The translations under genes and the position numbers were made by a program. Shown here piece after piece: positions 46,101 through 53,893 of a stretch of DNA of 64,000 nt; positions within the stretch are counted from its first letter, which is position 1, and every line of letters begins with the position of its first letter. The notes below the pieces were generated by a model. The model was given only the letters and a program-made list of their open reading frames with translations. It did no database searches and was not told the DNA's origin. This DNA comes from JBCDKH01 sp964388485 (GTDB lineage Bacteria; Planctomycetota; Phycisphaerae; Tepidisphaerales; Tepidisphaeraceae), in NCBI GenBank assembly GCA_964388485.1, contig CAYMAS010000008.1:1-64000 (forward strand), in the 5' to 3' direction.

Positions 46101-46895
46101 GGCGAAGCTGAAGCCGGCGTTCTCGGATCGCCAGATGTCGCCTTCCCGCTCGATCGCGTAGACGTAGCGGGCGACGTCGCCGTTGCCGCCTTGGTTGGTC
46201 CTGTCGGCGTCGATGATGACTTCGCGGATGTCTGCATTGCCGGGAATGCCGGCGTTGCCGCCGACGCCGTTGGTCCGCTTGGACCAGGTGTCGCCGCCGT
46301 CGGTGCTTTGCCAGAGGCCGTCGAAGTTGCTGCCGTAGAAGAGGTTGTTGCTGTTCTGCGGGTCGACGGCGATGCGTTCGCCGTCGAGTCGACCGGTGCC
46401 GTTGGGCTCGATGTCGACGCGTAAGTCGCCGGCCGTCCAGGTGTCGCCGCGGTTGGTGCTCCTCCAGACGGTTGCCAATCCGTCGGGAGCACTGAAGGTC
46501 GTGTAGACGGTATCGACGTCCTGCGGGTCGACGGCGATCGCGCCGGTGCCGTGACCGACCTCGCCGGCGAAGGAGCTGGGCAACGACTCCTGCGTCATGA
46601 GCGGCGTCCAGCGGGCGTCGCTCTCGCTCCATCGGTAGGCGTTGCCGACATCGGTGCGGACGTAGGCCAGGTCTTGCTCGAGCGGGTGAATGACGACGCC
46701 GGTGACGAACCCGCCTCCACCGATGTCGATGTCGGACCAGGTGTAGCTGCCGCTGATGTCAGCGAGCAGGCGGCGGTGTTCGAGGGTTTCGACAGCCGCT
46801 CGGTGAAGCCGCAACGTGGCAGGTTCAGGAGCAGGTTCAAGAGCGGCGGCTTGTCGGGACGTACGGCCAGCCATGAAGGCACAGGGGTTCAACAT
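40119..46895 (-). CDS. Giant secreted multimodular GH74 xyloglucanase
   Basis: 2258 residues from ATG 46895, preceded by GGAGG. LEHRRLLAD at 38-46 is a LEPR-XLL-like planctomycete export motif. Residues 47 to about 803 form a two-propeller GH74 domain (GGGGFVTGVVIHP) with both catalytic Asp candidates, D82 in R-T-D-V-G and D415 in F-D-P-H. Next come a CBM6-like domain (about 818-973), a malectin-like domain (about 983-1126), a discoidin/F5-8C domain (about 1135-1285) and a further carbohydrate-binding sandwich (about 1292-1455). The last 780 residues hold a thioredoxin/deiodinase-like fold lacking Cys (PLILFSNAGTDIPFARG; IFYLVDENNIVQDVSG) and repeated small beta domains ending FTRLSRL / FTRVTRL. 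It should cut xyloglucan-type beta-1,4-glucans. No PEP-CTERM tail. Confidence 0.88.
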   Translation of the reverse strand: MLNPCAFMAGRTSRQAAALEPAPEPATLRLHRAAVETLEHRRLLADISGSYTWSDIDIGGGGFVTGVVIHPLEQDLAYVRTDVGNAYRWSESDARWTPLMTQESLPSSFAGEVGHGTGAIAVDPQDVDTVYTTFSAPDGLATVWRSTNRGDTWTAGDLRVDIEPNGTGRLDGERIAVDPQNSNNLFYGSNFDGLWQSTDGGDTWSKRTNGVGGNAGIPGNADIREVIIDADRTNQGGNGDVARYVYAIEREGDIWRSENAGFSFAKISGGSGEPETGRDWRDAEFTADRKLYVSSDSRSNHPDWRIQVDLNNDGDFGDSGETTYINAGSVWEFDANVGTWRDVTPRNAGDSYLDIAVNPFDTNDVYVVNGGNTMFRSTDGADTWDRAGLERNSADVPWHMWTNENYLSAADIAFDPHVDGRMWFAQGIGVWRSTDLSDNRIGWNGISAGIEEMVATDVIAPPGGDIVTSVWDRSGFVHEDPEVYPDQHLIRDNAEANGLGTFKGNDFSNGWDLDYSHQNPNFVVMISQDKPNVPRPPTHYSGWSDDGGRTWNVFDSIGVPKISGDASENHPNALRYGNIAVSSTNVDRMVWIPGTGAEAYYTDNRGDSWNKVSGLPGGLIGSYFHHAKLLVADPVDGSTFYAWRTSGNGDIYRSTDFGETWSKINDNPPGGFQSNFVHGRMKAMPDKQGHLWIADVDQINNRTNGGLHRSNDGGVTWDRVGPFDQALNVGFGKAAPGSNFATVFGYGFVDGKAEIHRSIDNGQTWDKIDNAPGGILDEVRAFNGDMNVFGRVYVGFAGNSFVYGDSDAPPPPAGQSPFGGSAFDVDDNALLQLENFDNGGQGVAYNDDDGNNRGNSSYRSGEGVDISNKSGATNNLAVGYNESGEWLEYTVDVQDAGTYDLVLNYASGSSNPGDVRVKLDGSTLGTFTNLTNTGGWNTFTTTTLSNKTLSAGEQVLRLEIIGGSFDLDAITFEKQGSTGGGSGDPIRINFQPGGVSTPGGYLADTGGSYGSRNGETYGWLGGSNNNTRDRNADADQKWDTLNHFALGSSRTWELALANGTYDVVIGAGDPSYSNQINSLNVEGTLFADPDGQDNRDTLVGSVSVTDGRLTISQGTGGSNAKIQWIEVTPSGSSGGSVGNVAVGGSAAASSEPVANESAAKAFDGNTSTKWLGNTTSSGAWLSYDFAGSTKHVVTSFKITSANDRPERDPRDFVLQGSNGGSWSNVGQTFTDETFSSRFQTRTFDVSNTTAYERYRLQILDNNGSTENGLGGTGLVQLAELELLAGTGGGTPGGSGAFQQNSSGLVSMQAESFANSVTRNPYSWTSKSGGNGGNHMEAGPDDTQKRFEANESSQSPRLDFEVEFNRTGTHYVWVHGRAGGSDPGESDSLHVGINGSAVSTADQMNGYGVNFNWNQNTMDGSVATVNVPSIGVHTINVWMRENGFDFDQIVLHSSSSYTPSGNVPESSKTGGGGGDPPPTGNGQTPQFWVDQIEQQPEPTGLLADLQLAAGVYVTRDTADTTAADSRYPQAAAALETWIDTGGGRQLLDKFINGQPFTAAEEPFRSVVVGVWYAIGRDVERGGHDHYLADELNLTDAELDQAEADRDLMLSEKVDESRGLASLRNGYVSGLLTSEDVQNISDYRIAKNTKSGGESFLPAHLGLHPLDLRDNVVGFAFDRVSGTEERFIGESLPDFHVREFDDVRQSSTFNEVGTPDVGFRRPLTEQGVLEYLWPMRAFDVSNNASGKPVATVKSQFEGPTSEPGIVSVQELRDGKPLILFSNAGTDIPFARGIGMIPLALDNFGDAIDWKFTATTIHDFYYAARDYNDYTKTEGPDEQHHSWDEEERARRLSQVLVQHPQIDDIDVYIDTNEQLYKDRLFAGGGQNIFYLVDENNIVQDVSGGAFQAVNNFNDTEFQLIELLDQGGTGDTTMSTLEQRRTDSADDPIVMLANATVTSIDGDDVLVDWQGRSLRLDKLAHTVYEDDRDAGSLADVVVGEKVAAFTRLSRLAPNHNFVWPEITTRSGDQLSETFSRNLGNGITIDGSFIGDGNVMEELVLVLDDLSGGNGVVPTERIRVVDFTTGDEERAAYYEADSIWRSGRVLSVNGGQRTITVRTDLFDSNDSNGRSIRDQWDAANVDYNLDPQAIRRHQIVDNWIAGSRDVTYRVPDGHSLTLNGQYVTGFGNVQVNDRVTIRMRLSDADAAEPVSTFTRVTRLPSSSSDASTGNAFEDKRVEHTGRALGVTSPIRSLFDDEGNALDV

Positions 46896-47004
46896 CGGAT
46901 CCTCCAGACGATTAGGACGTCGCCGGCCCCACATTGAGGCCGGCAGGCTCTCCCACCTGATGATCGCCACAACCTCCTCCAACGCCGCCGAACCGGCGAA
47001 AAGA

Positions 47005-47018
47005 TCGCAACGATGCGA
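47005..47018. promoter_or_regulatory. Imperfect AACGTT-type operator upstream of the giant GH74
   Basis: TCGCAACGATGCGA differs by one base from a perfect TCGCAACGTTGCGA palindrome. It lies 110 bases before the GH74 start. Confidence 0.35.
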
Positions 47019-47145
47019 ACCTATCGAAATGGGCAAGCCGTTGCAATCCCACCAGCCTCATCAGACAGATTTTTTCGCACATTCGGCGCTGGTGTCGGTT
47101 CTGGATCGCCGGCTCAAGCCATAACGCACCCTTCGTCACTCTCGC

Positions 47146-47157
47146 TGCAACGTTGCA
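47146..47157. promoter_or_regulatory. Perfect TGCAACGTTGCA operator
   Basis: A 12-base perfect palindrome 78 bases before the DUF5060 glycosidase and 251 bases from the divergent GH74. It is the LacI/GalR style of site and matches sites before several other genes up to 64 kb. Confidence 0.65.
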
Positions 47158-47234
47158 ATGCGACTGCTCGTTGGGTAAGGTGATGGCGATATGAGTCGGC
47201 CTCTGCCCGCCGGCTCGATCTGCAGGAGGAATCT

Positions 47235-49058
47235 ATGATCACAGCCCATCACCGCCGCCAGGCCGCACGCCTGCTGCTCACCACCGTTTGCCCGCTCTTC
47301 GCCGCTGGAAGCGTCTCGGCTCAGCTTGGCGATTTATCGTCCGAAGTCTTCGAATTTCAGGAATGGACCCTCACCACCGGCTCAGCCCCGGCCAACCCCT
47401 ACGAGGTCGATGCCACCGCCACCTTCACGCCCGTCGACGGCGGGGCGGCACTGGAGACGGGCGTGTTCTATGACGGCATCGACGGCAGCGGACAGCACGT
47501 TTACAAGTTCCGGTTCACCGGCATCGAAGCTGGCCAAACTTACAACGTTGCCACCTCCGGCGACCTAGGCGTGCAGACGGGCAGCTTCACCGTCGCGCCC
47601 AATGCCAATGGCAACGCTACCGGCTTCCTCACGAACGTCGGTAACAAGTTCGCCCGCCAGGTCGGCAACGACGGCCAGGTCCGCGGCGAGTTGTTCAACG
47701 TCTACATGAATCTCACGGCGTACAACACCGAGCAGCTGACCACGCTGGCCGACGAGTCGACACGTCAAGCTTATTTCGACGAAGTCAAGGCCAACGGCTC
47801 CAATGCCGCCTTTGTCGCGCTCAACAACGAGTGGTTCGAGCTGGGCACTCAGAAGCGGATTGAACTCACCGGCACCGGCCCGTTCAACCCGGACCTCGAC
47901 ACGTTTGCGATCCTCGAGGAGACGATTCAGCATGCGCGACGCGAAGGCGTGCACCTTCACATGTGGGCGTGGGGCGACGACTCCAGTCGTCGGCGATGGA
48001 CCCCGCCCGGCGACGACAAGTCGCTCGACGTTAACGGCACCAACGACCGGCGCCTGCAGGAGTACATCGCCGATCGGCTCGCGCCGCTGCCGGGATGGTC
48101 GATGGGCTACGGCTTCGACCTCAACGAGTGGACCGACGACTCGGAGATCAACGACTGGGCCGGCTTCGTGCAGAGTGAATCGACCCGTGACCACCTGCTC
48201 TTCGCCCGCCACTACGCCGCAAGCGATGGCCCCGACGTCAACAATGGCGGCGGCGGCAACTCGCGTCGGGCCGACAACCTCAGCGGCCACTCGTACGCCA
48301 CCGAAACTGACTTCGACGGCAGCGGCAACCCGCGTCCAGAGGGGCCCGGGCTGGAGACGACGCCGCTCGGACCGACCGGATACGCCGAGATCGTGAGCGA
48401 CCTGCGAGCCGGACCTGACAAGCCGCACCTTTACGAGGAACGCTTCACCTTCAACCGCTCCAACGGCTACTGGAACCAGGACCGCACGCGGCAATTCCAC
48501 TGGCTCGGGGCGATCGCCGGCGGCGTGGGCAACTGGTGGGGCTTCTTCCCGAAGTCGCCGGGAGAGCCTGATGCACCCGTCGATGGCGGCTATCCCGAGC
48601 CGCTGCGGACGCAGCTGCAAACGTTCCGCACCTTCTGGACCGACAACAACCGGCTCAAGCTCGACATGGAGCCGGCTAATGAAATTACCGGTAACACCGT
48701 GCTCGACGGCGGCAGCGACACGCTGCAGTACGTCCTGCTGAGTGAGGCCGAAGATTTGGCCGTCGTCTATGCCGAGGAGACGGACACCATTACGCTGAAT
48801 CTAAGCCAGATCGATGACCCGGACTTTGCGGCGGGCGTGAAACTGACGCTCGTCGACGTGTTGGCGTCGTACGACGAGATCGACCTCGGCGGCTTCGCAC
48901 TGGAGGACATCGTCCTCGACCTGAACAACTACGACCTCCCCGGCGACGCGACGAGCGACTGGGCCTTGGTCATCACGCCCATTCCCGAGCCATCGACGGC
49001 CGCGGTAGGCCTCGTGACCGGCCTCGTGCTGACCGCCCGGCGCCGTCGCTGCAACTGA
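47235..49058 (+). CDS. Secreted DUF5060 glycoside hydrolase with PEP-CTERM tail
   Basis: 607 residues; AGGAGG lies 6 bases before the ATG. A signal peptide ends near SVSA. Residues about 37-125 match the Ig-like DUF5060 module (FEFQEWTLTTGSAPANPYEVD, GVFYDGIDGSGQHVYKFRFTG). A TIM-barrel region follows (FNVYMNLTAYNTEQL, HLHMWAWGDDSSRRRW, GYGFDLNEWTDDSEI), as in DUF4038/apiosidase-like glycosidases; E in D-L-N-E-W may be catalytic. The protein ends with IPEPSTAAVGLVTGLVLTA and arginines, a PEP-CTERM sorting signal. Substrate unknown. It shares a transcript with the next gene (16 bases apart). Confidence 0.8.
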   Translation: MITAHHRRQAARLLLTTVCPLFAAGSVSAQLGDLSSEVFEFQEWTLTTGSAPANPYEVDATATFTPVDGGAALETGVFYDGIDGSGQHVYKFRFTGIEAGQTYNVATSGDLGVQTGSFTVAPNANGNATGFLTNVGNKFARQVGNDGQVRGELFNVYMNLTAYNTEQLTTLADESTRQAYFDEVKANGSNAAFVALNNEWFELGTQKRIELTGTGPFNPDLDTFAILEETIQHARREGVHLHMWAWGDDSSRRRWTPPGDDKSLDVNGTNDRRLQEYIADRLAPLPGWSMGYGFDLNEWTDDSEINDWAGFVQSESTRDHLLFARHYAASDGPDVNNGGGGNSRRADNLSGHSYATETDFDGSGNPRPEGPGLETTPLGPTGYAEIVSDLRAGPDKPHLYEERFTFNRSNGYWNQDRTRQFHWLGAIAGGVGNWWGFFPKSPGEPDAPVDGGYPEPLRTQLQTFRTFWTDNNRLKLDMEPANEITGNTVLDGGSDTLQYVLLSEAEDLAVVYAEETDTITLNLSQIDDPDFAAGVKLTLVDVLASYDEIDLGGFALEDIVLDLNNYDLPGDATSDWALVITPIPEPSTAAVGLVTGLVLTARRRRCN

Positions 49059-49074
49059 ACCTTTGGAGGACCCT

Positions 49075-50652
49075 ATGCCTGAAACGAACCATTCCATCCG
49101 CAGCATTGCCGCTGCCGCCACCGTTACGCTCGCCGCCGCCTTTGCCACCAATGCCGAAGCGCAGGTCTCAACGCCCGACGGCTATCGCTACATCAGCACG
49201 TACTTCGACGGCAATCGCGCCCCGGGCCAGAGCGGCCTCTCCATCGCCGGCAGCGACGACGGCTTTCACTGGAACCGCATCAACATTCCTAACTTCCGCC
49301 CCCAGGTCGGGCCTTGGCAAAACTTCGCCGACCCGAGCTTCGACCGTGGACCCGATGGCACTTACCACATGGTCTGGACCACCGGCAACGACGGCTTCGG
49401 CTACGCCACCTCCCAGGACCTCGTCAACTGGGGCAACGAGCGGTTCATCGAGATTCCGCGAATTGGTCCCTTCCAGGGTGAGAGCATGCTCTTCACCTGG
49501 GCCCCGGAAATCACCTACATCCCCGACGAAGAACGGTTCGACATCATCTTCTCACAGGCGAACGAATCGTTCGACCCCAACAAACGCACGGTCGCCGACT
49601 TCAACGGCTATCGCGTCAGCACAACCGACTTCCAGACCCTCACCACGCCCGTCCGCCTCTTCGGCGACAACCCTCCGATCCGCGACATCGATGCCGTCGT
49701 CCACCCGACCGACGACGGCTACGTGATGTTCACCAAGCGGGAGAACGTCATCCCCGACGTGAGCCCGAAGCAGAAGGACGGCATCTACGTCTACCAATCG
49801 CCCAACCGCGACGGACCGTGGACGAAGGTCAGCGGCCGGTTGCCGGGCAACATCGCCAACAGCGAAGGGCCCTCGCCCGTGGACATCCGCGGCAAGACGA
49901 TCGTCTACTACGACCAAACCAGCGGCAGCAACAACGGCAGCAAGCTCAAGGCCGTACGAACCGATGACTTCGAGAACTTCCAGGACATCAGCGAGCTGAT
50001 GTACGGGCCCAACAACTTCCGCCACGGCACGATGCGGCAGGTCGACTTTTCGATGCCCGGCCAAGGCTCGATCACCCGCACCTACTGGACCGATCTGCCG
50101 GGCGCCGACGTCGATGACCTCGCAGACTCCGGCCGACTCGACACGCCGACCGGGCAGGATAAATTGCAGTTGCTCGAGAGCGTCGACTGGGAAGATGACT
50201 CCGAATGGCGAGGGCTTGATGACGATTACGCCCAGCGCATCGAGGGCTACTTCACAGCACCCGAAACGGGCGAGTACACCTTCTTCGTCAGCGGCGACGA
50301 CAGCGTGCGGCTGTCGCTCAACCTTGACGGCGAGGCGGTCGACGGTGCGACGATCATCGCCGAATTGACCAGTGCGACCGACTTCCGCGAGTGGGACAAG
50401 TTCGCGTCGCAGCGTTCGCAGTCGCTCACGCTGGAAGCGGGCGAAAGGTATTACCTCGAATTGCTCCACAAGGAGTCCGGCGGCGACGACCACTTCAGCG
50501 TCGGCTGGCTTCGACCGGGACAATCCGGCAACGCCCCGACCGGGCTTGTGCCGGGCTACGTCCTGACACCCATTCCTGAGCCTGCTGCGGCAGCTGCACT
50601 GGCTCCGCTTGCCGGCATCCTGCTTCGCCGGTCTCGAACCGTCCGTCGTTAG
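49075..50652 (+). CDS. GH43-like beta-propeller protein with PA14 domain and PEP-CTERM tail
   Basis: 525 residues from ATG 49075, with GGAGG 5 bases before it. After a signal peptide (ending NAEA) comes a five-bladed propeller of the GH43/GH32-like type: WQNFADPSFDRGPDGTYHMVW with candidate base Asp, FTWAPEITYIPDEERFDIIF with the A-P-E motif, DIDAVVHPTDDGYVMF, and SEGPSPVDIRGKTIVYY with a candidate acid Glu. Residues about 370-500 are a PA14 sugar-binding domain (RIEGYFTAPETGEYTFFVSGD). The tail IPEPAAAAALAPLAGILLRR is PEP-CTERM. Probable arabino- or galactosidase, or a glycan-binding homologue. Second gene of the operon. Confidence 0.78.
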   Translation: MPETNHSIRSIAAAATVTLAAAFATNAEAQVSTPDGYRYISTYFDGNRAPGQSGLSIAGSDDGFHWNRINIPNFRPQVGPWQNFADPSFDRGPDGTYHMVWTTGNDGFGYATSQDLVNWGNERFIEIPRIGPFQGESMLFTWAPEITYIPDEERFDIIFSQANESFDPNKRTVADFNGYRVSTTDFQTLTTPVRLFGDNPPIRDIDAVVHPTDDGYVMFTKRENVIPDVSPKQKDGIYVYQSPNRDGPWTKVSGRLPGNIANSEGPSPVDIRGKTIVYYDQTSGSNNGSKLKAVRTDDFENFQDISELMYGPNNFRHGTMRQVDFSMPGQGSITRTYWTDLPGADVDDLADSGRLDTPTGQDKLQLLESVDWEDDSEWRGLDDDYAQRIEGYFTAPETGEYTFFVSGDDSVRLSLNLDGEAVDGATIIAELTSATDFREWDKFASQRSQSLTLEAGERYYLELLHKESGGDDHFSVGWLRPGQSGNAPTGLVPGYVLTPIPEPAAAAALAPLAGILLRRSRTVRR

Positions 50653-50705
50653 GCTGCGTCGTGGGCAGCGAACAAGAACTCGGTTAGACGTCGAGCAAGG
50701 TCGAG

Positions 50706-50732
50706 CCGCACCGCCCAAGTAAGGCGGTGCGG
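50706..50732 (+). terminator. Strong hairpin after the GH43-like gene
   Basis: CCGCACCGCC / GGCGGTGCGG form a perfect 10-bp stem with a 7-base loop, 54 bases after the stop codon. Only a weak T-rich tail (TCGTTCGTTGG) follows, so termination is likely but not certain. Confidence 0.55.
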
Positions 50733-50785
50733 TCGTTCGTTGGGGATTCGGTCCCGTCCTGACCCTCCCAACGTGGCCGTACCAA

Positions 50786-50815
50786 CAAAACGTCCACGGC
50801 TTCAGGCCGTGGACG
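50786..50815 (-). terminator. Intrinsic terminator for the 50851-52512 gene
   Basis: Read on the minus strand, CGTCCACGGC-CTGAA-GCCGTGGACG is a perfect 10-bp hairpin followed by TTTTGTTGG, 36 bases after the gene's stop. Confidence 0.72.
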
Positions 50816-50850
50816 CGGGACAAGCTCCAAGCTTCAGCTCGTTACCAGGT

Positions 50851-52512
50851 TCAACCGATGGGGCGAAATTGGGCCGACAGATTCTGCCGCTTACGTCGCA
50901 GTCCGACGAGTCCGAGCAGCAACCCACCGGTCGCGGCACCCGGCTCAGGCACGACGGTTACGGAACGATTAGCCAGCAGCGACGTGCGGTCGGCAGCAAC
51001 AGCGTCAAGGTCGAGCAAGCTCTCCATCAGCAGGCCGATGCCGTCGACGGCTTCGTAGTAGTCCTTGCCGGCGTGGCCGCGGAAGATGCTGGTGCCGTCG
51101 ACCCACAGCTTGTTGATCGCCTCGTCAGCCATCGCCCGACCCGTGAGCAGATACTCCTCCTCGCCCGTGACGGCGTAGAGGTAGGCGAAGAACGAGATGG
51201 TTCGGCCGTACGTCTCCGCGTGCGCGCCCAGCGGTGCCCAGTCGTCGGAGTAACCGTCGTACCACGTATCCTGCAGCGTCTCGTCAGCGGGCAGTTCGGA
51301 CTTGATCCAGACGGCGAACCGTTCGGCGGCTTCCAGAAGGTTCGCATCGCCGGTCAGGTCGTAACCCAGGACGAAGCTGTTGGCCGTCGACAGCGGGTGC
51401 TCGTAGCCGAGCGTGTACGGCTGCCACAGATCCAGATGGCCGCGTGGTTCCGTGGCGGCGTAGGAGTCGTTGTCGAGCCGCGGGCCGGCGACCGGTGTGC
51501 CGTCGGTGCGAAGCGAGCCCCAGAACTTGCCCGTCGCATCGTCATAACCATATTCCGCGTACGCCGAGAGGTAGCCGGTGGCGATATCACGCAGCTCGGC
51601 GGCATCATCACCGACGAGGTCATAAGCATCGAGCAGGGCGGCCGCGTGAGGTCCGGTCAGACCGGTCATGAACCGATTGCCGTCGAACCTGTTGCCACCG
51701 AGATTGGCAGCGTCGTCGACCGTGAGGTTCGTCGTCGTGTTGCGACGGCTCCAGTGATAGTTGCCCACGAGAAGCGAGCGATCGAGCCACTTCTGATCGC
51801 CGGTGGCGTCATAGGCGTGGGCGAACTGCCGAACGAACTCGCCGCTGGTCATCGCGAACGAGTGGCCCCGGTTGGGCGTGTCGTGGCGGTTGATTTCGCC
51901 GGTCGTCTTGTTGACGACGTGGAACTGCCATGCCGAATCCGCCTGCTGCTGGGCCACGGCCGGAGCAGCCCGCCACAGGTCATCCCACTCGACGGGCAGG
52001 ATTGCATGCAATTCGTGGTGGTTGCCGTTGGCACTCTTGCGCGACTCGTCGGACACATCGATCCAGCGGTGCCAGCCCCACCAGATGAATCCTTTGTCTG
52101 TACGGCCGGCGTCGGTGAAGTTGCTCGTGTACGTGGTCGTGTAGGTGTCGGCGAAGTCGGAATAACGGTTGTCGCCGGTCAGGCTCGAGAGGTGGCGGAA
52201 AGCTTCGAGCGTCCGCTGGTCGGTGGCCAAGTTGGCACCGCCGGGATTGCGTCGGCCGCGGCGGTCAACCCGCCAATCTTCGTCGTACGCCAACGGGCTG
52301 CTCGGCATCGAGAGCGTGTTGACGTCAAGGATGCTGACGAGGATCGGCTGACTCGTCGTTCCATAACGATCGGTACCGAATTGGAGCAACGTGTCGGCCG
52401 TGCGTTGGGCATAGGTGCCGTAGGTACCGACTTGTGCCGAGGAGACAGGCGTGGCCGCGAAGAGACTGGCCACGACGGCCGCCGAAGCGGCGGCAGAGAG
52501 TCGCGAGAACAT
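50851..52512 (-). CDS. Secreted alpha/alpha-toroid polysaccharide lyase or hydrolase with PEP-CTERM tail
   Basis: 553 residues from ATG 52512, followed by a signal peptide (AAASAAVVASLFAATPVSS). The body has repeated helical hairpins of an (alpha/alpha) toroid: EAFRHLSSLTGDNRYSDFA, FIWWGWHRWIDV, NGNHHELHAILPVEWDDLW, RGHSFAMTSGEFVRQFAHAYDATGD, WQPYTLGYEHPLSTANSFVLG and HAETYGRTISFFAYLYAVTG. His-rich motifs (N-H-H-E) suggest catalysis, but I cannot assign a CAZy family. It ends VVPEPGAATGGLLLGLVGLR with lysine/arginine, a PEP-CTERM tail. It is transcribed towards the GH43-like gene and has its own terminator. Confidence 0.7.
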   Translation of the reverse strand: MFSRLSAAASAAVVASLFAATPVSSAQVGTYGTYAQRTADTLLQFGTDRYGTTSQPILVSILDVNTLSMPSSPLAYDEDWRVDRRGRRNPGGANLATDQRTLEAFRHLSSLTGDNRYSDFADTYTTTYTSNFTDAGRTDKGFIWWGWHRWIDVSDESRKSANGNHHELHAILPVEWDDLWRAAPAVAQQQADSAWQFHVVNKTTGEINRHDTPNRGHSFAMTSGEFVRQFAHAYDATGDQKWLDRSLLVGNYHWSRRNTTTNLTVDDAANLGGNRFDGNRFMTGLTGPHAAALLDAYDLVGDDAAELRDIATGYLSAYAEYGYDDATGKFWGSLRTDGTPVAGPRLDNDSYAATEPRGHLDLWQPYTLGYEHPLSTANSFVLGYDLTGDANLLEAAERFAVWIKSELPADETLQDTWYDGYSDDWAPLGAHAETYGRTISFFAYLYAVTGEEEYLLTGRAMADEAINKLWVDGTSIFRGHAGKDYYEAVDGIGLLMESLLDLDAVAADRTSLLANRSVTVVPEPGAATGGLLLGLVGLRRKRQNLSAQFRPIG

Positions 52513-52667
52513 GGACGTCCGTTTCGTAGGAGAAGGTTTGGCCAGAGGCTGGCCCAAAGCGTCACCGGCGAGGTTAACACCGGCAACGCGTCTGAGGAGG
52601 AAGCGATGAGGCCTCCGAGCGATAGACGGCCTCGACAGGATTACGATTGTCAGAGGACGTCACAGAA

Positions 52668-53480
52668 TCAGCGACGCCGACGGCAGGCCAGAAGGCCCAC
52701 CAGGCCGATCGCGGCCAACGAACTCGGCTCCGGAATCGCCGTCAGCGAGAGGTTGGCGTAGTCGACCGTGAACGTCGGGTCGTTCCGCTGGACGCTGTTT
52801 CGGATGCCGAAGTTGTCGCCAGCGAGCGGCATGTCGAGGGCGACCGTGCTGATCATGTCGGAACTGGTGCCTTCGGTAAGGTTGAACACCTGCAGCGACA
52901 GGGTGAGGTCGTCGTTGCTGTCATAGGCACCGGTGAGCACGAGCTCGTAGGTGTCGGCGGCATCGAAGCTGAAGGTCGAGCTCGACGTGACGAGCTGGCT
53001 GCCGTTGCTGCCTTCCTCGGCAATGCGGAACTCGCCGACGTTGCCGCCCCTGACGATGTAGTCGGCGAGGTAGTAGTCGCCACCGAAGCCGGCGGTGTCG
53101 CCGAGCACGCCGAGGCCGACGCGGCTGGTCGAGCCGCTGCCACCCGACAACGCGGTGACGTCGAACTCCGTCGAGAAGACGAAGCCGGCAGCAGGCCGAT
53201 CCGCGGCGTCCACTGCGAAGGTCGAGCCAGGGCTGCGGTTGGAGTTGTTTCCCGTCGCCGTGTAGCTGAAGCGGTAGACGTTGTCGCCGCCACCGGCGTC
53301 GGTGACGGAGAAGTCACCAGCCGGGTTCTCGGTGTAAGTCAGCGATTCGTTGTCGACCGGGGCTGCCGACCCCAGGACCTGGCTGTCGAAGTCTTCGAAG
53401 TACGGAACGACGGCGGCCTGGGCCGACGAGGCGACGAAAACGGCCGCTGCGGCCGGGGCAAGAATTTTTAGGGTCTTCAC
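52668..53480 (-). CDS. PEP-CTERM surface protein, lectin-like
   Basis: 270 residues, GTG start at 53480 with AGGAGG upstream. A signal peptide (ILAPAAAAVFVASSAQA) precedes a single beta-sandwich of the concanavalin/laminin-G type: FEDFDSQVLG, VFSTEFDVTALSGGSG, TYELVLTGAYDSNDDLTLSLQ, TVDYANLSLTA. The tail IPEPSSLAAIGLVGLLACRR is PEP-CTERM. No catalytic motif is seen; probably glycan-binding or matrix-forming. A perfect AACGTT palindrome lies 233 bases upstream. Confidence 0.76.
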   Translation of the reverse strand: MKTLKILAPAAAAVFVASSAQAAVVPYFEDFDSQVLGSAAPVDNESLTYTENPAGDFSVTDAGGGDNVYRFSYTATGNNSNRSPGSTFAVDAADRPAAGFVFSTEFDVTALSGGSGSTSRVGLGVLGDTAGFGGDYYLADYIVRGGNVGEFRIAEEGSNGSQLVTSSSTFSFDAADTYELVLTGAYDSNDDLTLSLQVFNLTEGTSSDMISTVALDMPLAGDNFGIRNSVQRNDPTFTVDYANLSLTAIPEPSSLAAIGLVGLLACRRRR

Positions 53481-53712
53481 TGAGTCCTCCTAGGGGTGAG
53501 ATGCCGCTCGCTCCGGTGCCAGGCGGCACCCCTCGAGACCGAGCAGCTACGGGAACGGGTCGCGTGCAGTCAGTAGATGAACAGAGGCTCGACCCACTTC
53601 CTTCGAAATGCTTCGCCCCCAGGGCGGCACATTTGTCGCCGGGACAGGACCGCTAAGCCGGTCGCTATCTGGGCCGGGTTGCACGTCACCCTCTGCCATC
53701 CTCCACGCATGC

Positions 53713-53722
53713 ACAACGTTGT
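53713..53722. promoter_or_regulatory. ACAACGTTGT operator upstream of the lectin-like PEP-CTERM gene
   Basis: A perfect 10-base palindrome with the same AACGTT core as the other island sites. It lies 233 bases before the GTG at 53480, further than usual, leaving room for a long leader. Confidence 0.5.
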
Positions 53723-53839
53723 ACCTCAAGGTAACAGGCGTGTCAAGAAAAGGGATATGACGTGGCGAATTGACCGGTTGTGCGGCGGGCGACGTCGCCT
53801 ACGCGTCACGCAGCCGCGTCAGAGCGAGGCAACGACAAA

Positions 53840-53866
53840 GCAGCCGCAGACAGGGTCTGCGGCTGC
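53840..53866 (-). terminator. Intrinsic terminator of the pseudopilin gene
   Basis: GCAGCCGCAGA / TCTGCGGCTGC is a perfect 11-bp stem with a 5-base loop, 28 bases beyond the pseudopilin stop; TTTGTCGTT follows on the minus strand. Confidence 0.7.
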
Positions 53867-53893
53867 TCCCCGACGATTCGCGGCGGATGGGGC

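Larger units (their letters stand above)
46896..47234. other. Divergent promoter region between giant GH74 and DUF5060 glycosidase
   Basis: About 340 bases with no gene. It contains one perfect AACGTT palindrome (47146-47157), one imperfect one (47005-47018) and an isolated half site GTTGCA near 47041, so it looks like a shared regulatory region for both genes. Confidence 0.5.
53481..53893. other. Gene-free region with operator and terminator
   Basis: About 410 bases between two minus-strand genes. It holds the ACAACGTTGT palindrome at 53713-53722 and the hairpin at 53840-53866. Short open frames here are not protein-like. Confidence 0.5.

Noticed and set aside
47542..47551. ACAACGTTGC inside the DUF5060 gene, resembling the operator
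   Set aside because: Lies deep in coding sequence (Tyr-Asn-Val) and is likely chance.
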